Positions 6,946 to 8,068 of a DNA stretch of 8,068 nucleotides are shown piece after piece. Position 1 is the first letter of the stretch. The number at the start of each line of letters is the position of its first letter. The notes beneath the pieces were generated by a model that saw only the letters and a program-made list of their open reading frames with translations, had not been told where the DNA came from and did no database searches. This DNA is from Bacteroidia bacterium (GTDB lineage Bacteria > Bacteroidota > Bacteroidia > Bacteroidales > Dysgonomonadaceae): the NCBI GenBank assembly GCA_030539475.1, contig JAUNRY010000003.1:1-8068 (forward strand), read 5' to 3'. The translations under genes and the position numbers were made by a program.

Positions 6946-6985
6946 TCGATAAATTTAGAAACCACGTACCTAAAAACAATAAATT

Positions 6986-7882
6986 ATGCGATTCAACGAC
7001 TTGGGTATCGACTTCAAATACTTATTAGTCAACGAAAAAGACAAAGGATTCGGATTAACGGTGAACACCGTTGGTTTTCAACCCATTGCTCCCAACACGC
7101 TGTATCCATCTACCGACCATCCCAAAAGTTATTATTTTAGCCCTAACAAAGGAAGGGTTCTTTCTGAGTATCAATTTGTTTACATCAGCAAAGGGAAAGG
7201 TATTTTTGCGTCGGAAACCACCCGGAAAACATCCATCCGAAAAGGGCAGGTAATGGTTCTTTTTCCCGGGCAATGGCACTCCTACCAACCGTTGAAAGAA
7301 ACCGGATGGAACGAATACTACATTGGCTTTGAGGGAAGTATTATTGACGCGGTAATTGAAAAGAATTTTCTTTCCACGCAAAACCAGATTCTGGACGTGG
7401 GCACAAACGAAGAACTGGTAAACCTGTTTTCAACCGCGATTAAAATTGCCAAAGAAGATAAAAAATCGGCCCAACAATATCTTGCCGGAATAGTTTTTCA
7501 CATTTTAGGAATGATTCTGTCGCTATCGCAAAACAGAAGTTACGACGCCAGGGAATCGACCCAAGTAATAGAACGCGCCAAAATAATTATGGGCGAAAAC
7601 ATCCACAAAGAGATTGATATAAAAGAGATTGCATCAAAACTGGGAACGAGTTATTCCTGGTTCAGAAAGTTTTTTAAAGAATACACCGGCTACGCGCCCG
7701 CGCAATATTTTCAGGAGTTGAAACTGAGAAAAGCCAAAGTATTGCTCACAGAAACCAACCTGCCCATCAAAGAAATTGCTTACGAACTGAATTTCAGCTC
7801 TATTGAATATTTTCTGTCGTTTTTCAAACAACGGGTGAAGATTACTCCTTCGGAATACCGAAAGGTGAATGGGAATGGGTAG
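6986..7882 (+). CDS. rhaR: AraC-family transcriptional regulator, probable rhamnose activator
   Basis: This is a cytoplasmic DNA-binding protein that probably activates the rhamnose genes on sensing L-rhamnose or a derivative. Over 298 residues, an N-terminal cupin-like ligand domain (about 25-125; LFPGQWHSYQP at 92-102 is the typical AraC cupin strand) is joined by a helical linker (about 140-190) to a C-terminal double helix-turn-helix domain (about 195-295). The first HTH is around IKEIASKLGTSYSWFRKFF (212-230). The second is around IKEIAYELNFSSIEYFLSFF (261-280), followed by ITPSEYRK, the usual AraC ending. It has no membrane segment, so it is not a hybrid two-component regulator. It lies 135 bases past rhaT in the same orientation, behind a terminator, with a -7 element of its own. 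B. theta has an AraC-type RhaR at the end of its rhamnose cluster. The family is certain; the rhamnose role comes from position. Confidence 0.85.
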   Translation: MRFNDLGIDFKYLLVNEKDKGFGLTVNTVGFQPIAPNTLYPSTDHPKSYYFSPNKGRVLSEYQFVYISKGKGIFASETTRKTSIRKGQVMVLFPGQWHSYQPLKETGWNEYYIGFEGSIIDAVIEKNFLSTQNQILDVGTNEELVNLFSTAIKIAKEDKKSAQQYLAGIVFHILGMILSLSQNRSYDARESTQVIERAKIIMGENIHKEIDIKEIASKLGTSYSWFRKFFKEYTGYAPAQYFQELKLRKAKVLLTETNLPIKEIAYELNFSSIEYFLSFFKQRVKITPSEYRKVNGNG

Positions 7883-7950
7883 CCCCAAGTAGTCTTGAGA
7901 ATATTTTGCTACAAAAGACATTTTAAATTAGTTTATAATACCCATATCCA

Positions 7951-8068
7951 ATGAAAAAGATCATAATTATTCTCTTTTTTGCTTTTATTTATTTGAGTTG
8001 TCATCATGCTACGAAAGAAAATGATTACCTCTACTCGTTTGCTAAGACGTATGGTTATGTTAAATATT
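7951..8068 (+). CDS. Lipoprotein N-terminus, probable S41-family peptidase (partial)
   Basis: Thirty-nine codons are visible before the right window edge, and the reading frame is open to the end. The start ATG at 7951 gives a lipoprotein-type signal: MKK, a hydrophobic core (residues 4-15) and a lipobox-like YLSC with Cys17 as the likely lipidated residue. The Tyr at -3 is less usual than Leu. After the cysteine comes a short polar spacer and then YLYSFAKTYGYVKY (26-39). It resembles the segment that opens the mature part of many Bacteroidota S41 (C-terminal processing protease-like) peptidases, usually continuing as FHPSDE. That continuation lies outside the window, so the family call rests on one short motif. 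It would be exported and membrane-anchored. It is 68 bases past the regulator gene. A functional link to rhamnose use is not apparent. Confidence 0.6.
   Translation, partial: MKKIIIILFFAFIYLSCHHATKENDYLYSFAKTYGYVKY

Noticed and set aside
7879..7912. GTAGC/GCTAC and an inner CAAG/CTTG pairing after the regulator gene as a terminator.
   Set aside because: The arms are only five and four bases, with mismatched sequence between them and no T-tract, so the stem would be too weak to call.
7902..7939. TATTTTG (7902-7908) or TATAAT (7934-7939) as promoter of the lipoprotein gene.
   Set aside because: The first is one base short of TAnnTTTG and has no -33 partner. The second is a different sigma-factor pattern and lies only 11 bases before the ATG.

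Overview
The window looks like a chromosomal segment of a Bacteroidota bacterium, most likely from the order Bacteroidales. Three things point there. Promoter-like elements match the Bacteroidota primary-sigma consensus (TTTG about 20 bases before TAnnTTTG). Strong Shine-Dalgarno sequences are absent. The gene set resembles the L-rhamnose locus known from Bacteroides thetaiotaomicron (kinase, isomerase, permease, AraC-type activator). The genus cannot be fixed from this sequence alone.

Left part (1-2717, minus strand): a two-gene unit encoding a 2-oxo acid dehydrogenase E2 subunit (dihydrolipoyl acyltransferase) followed 20 bases later by E3 (dihydrolipoyl dehydrogenase). No E1 gene lies upstream of E2. 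If this is a complete complex operon, E1 must be beyond the left edge or elsewhere. The E2 has a lipoyl domain, a charged linker, one clear E3/E1-binding domain, a second degenerate copy of that domain, and the catalytic domain.

Middle (2718-3042): an AT-rich divergent control region of 325 bases. It holds a near-perfect promoter for E2-E3 with a 15-base palindrome in its spacer, a second inverted repeat in the early E2 leader, a direct repeat spaced 21 bases that could bind an AraC-type activator, and a promoter-like sequence for the rhamnose operon.

Right part (3043-7882, plus strand): rhamnulokinase, L-rhamnose isomerase and L-rhamnose/H+ symporter, tightly packed (gaps of 25 and 3 bases) and ended by a strong hairpin-plus-T-tract terminator. 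An AraC-family regulator follows in the same direction with its own promoter-like element directly behind the terminator. Together they would import L-rhamnose, isomerise it to L-rhamnulose and phosphorylate it. The next enzymes, rhamnulose-1-phosphate aldolase and lactaldehyde reductase, are not in the window, although B. theta carries them between permease and regulator. The last 118 bases hold the start of a lipoprotein gene whose N-terminus resembles S41-family peptidases.

Most of the window is ordinary carbon metabolism. I found no evidence for a wholly new system, mobile element, CRISPR array or RNA gene. The points worth a second look are the shortened rhamnose cluster, the dense set of symmetric sites in the divergent region, and the tandem binding-domain architecture of E2.
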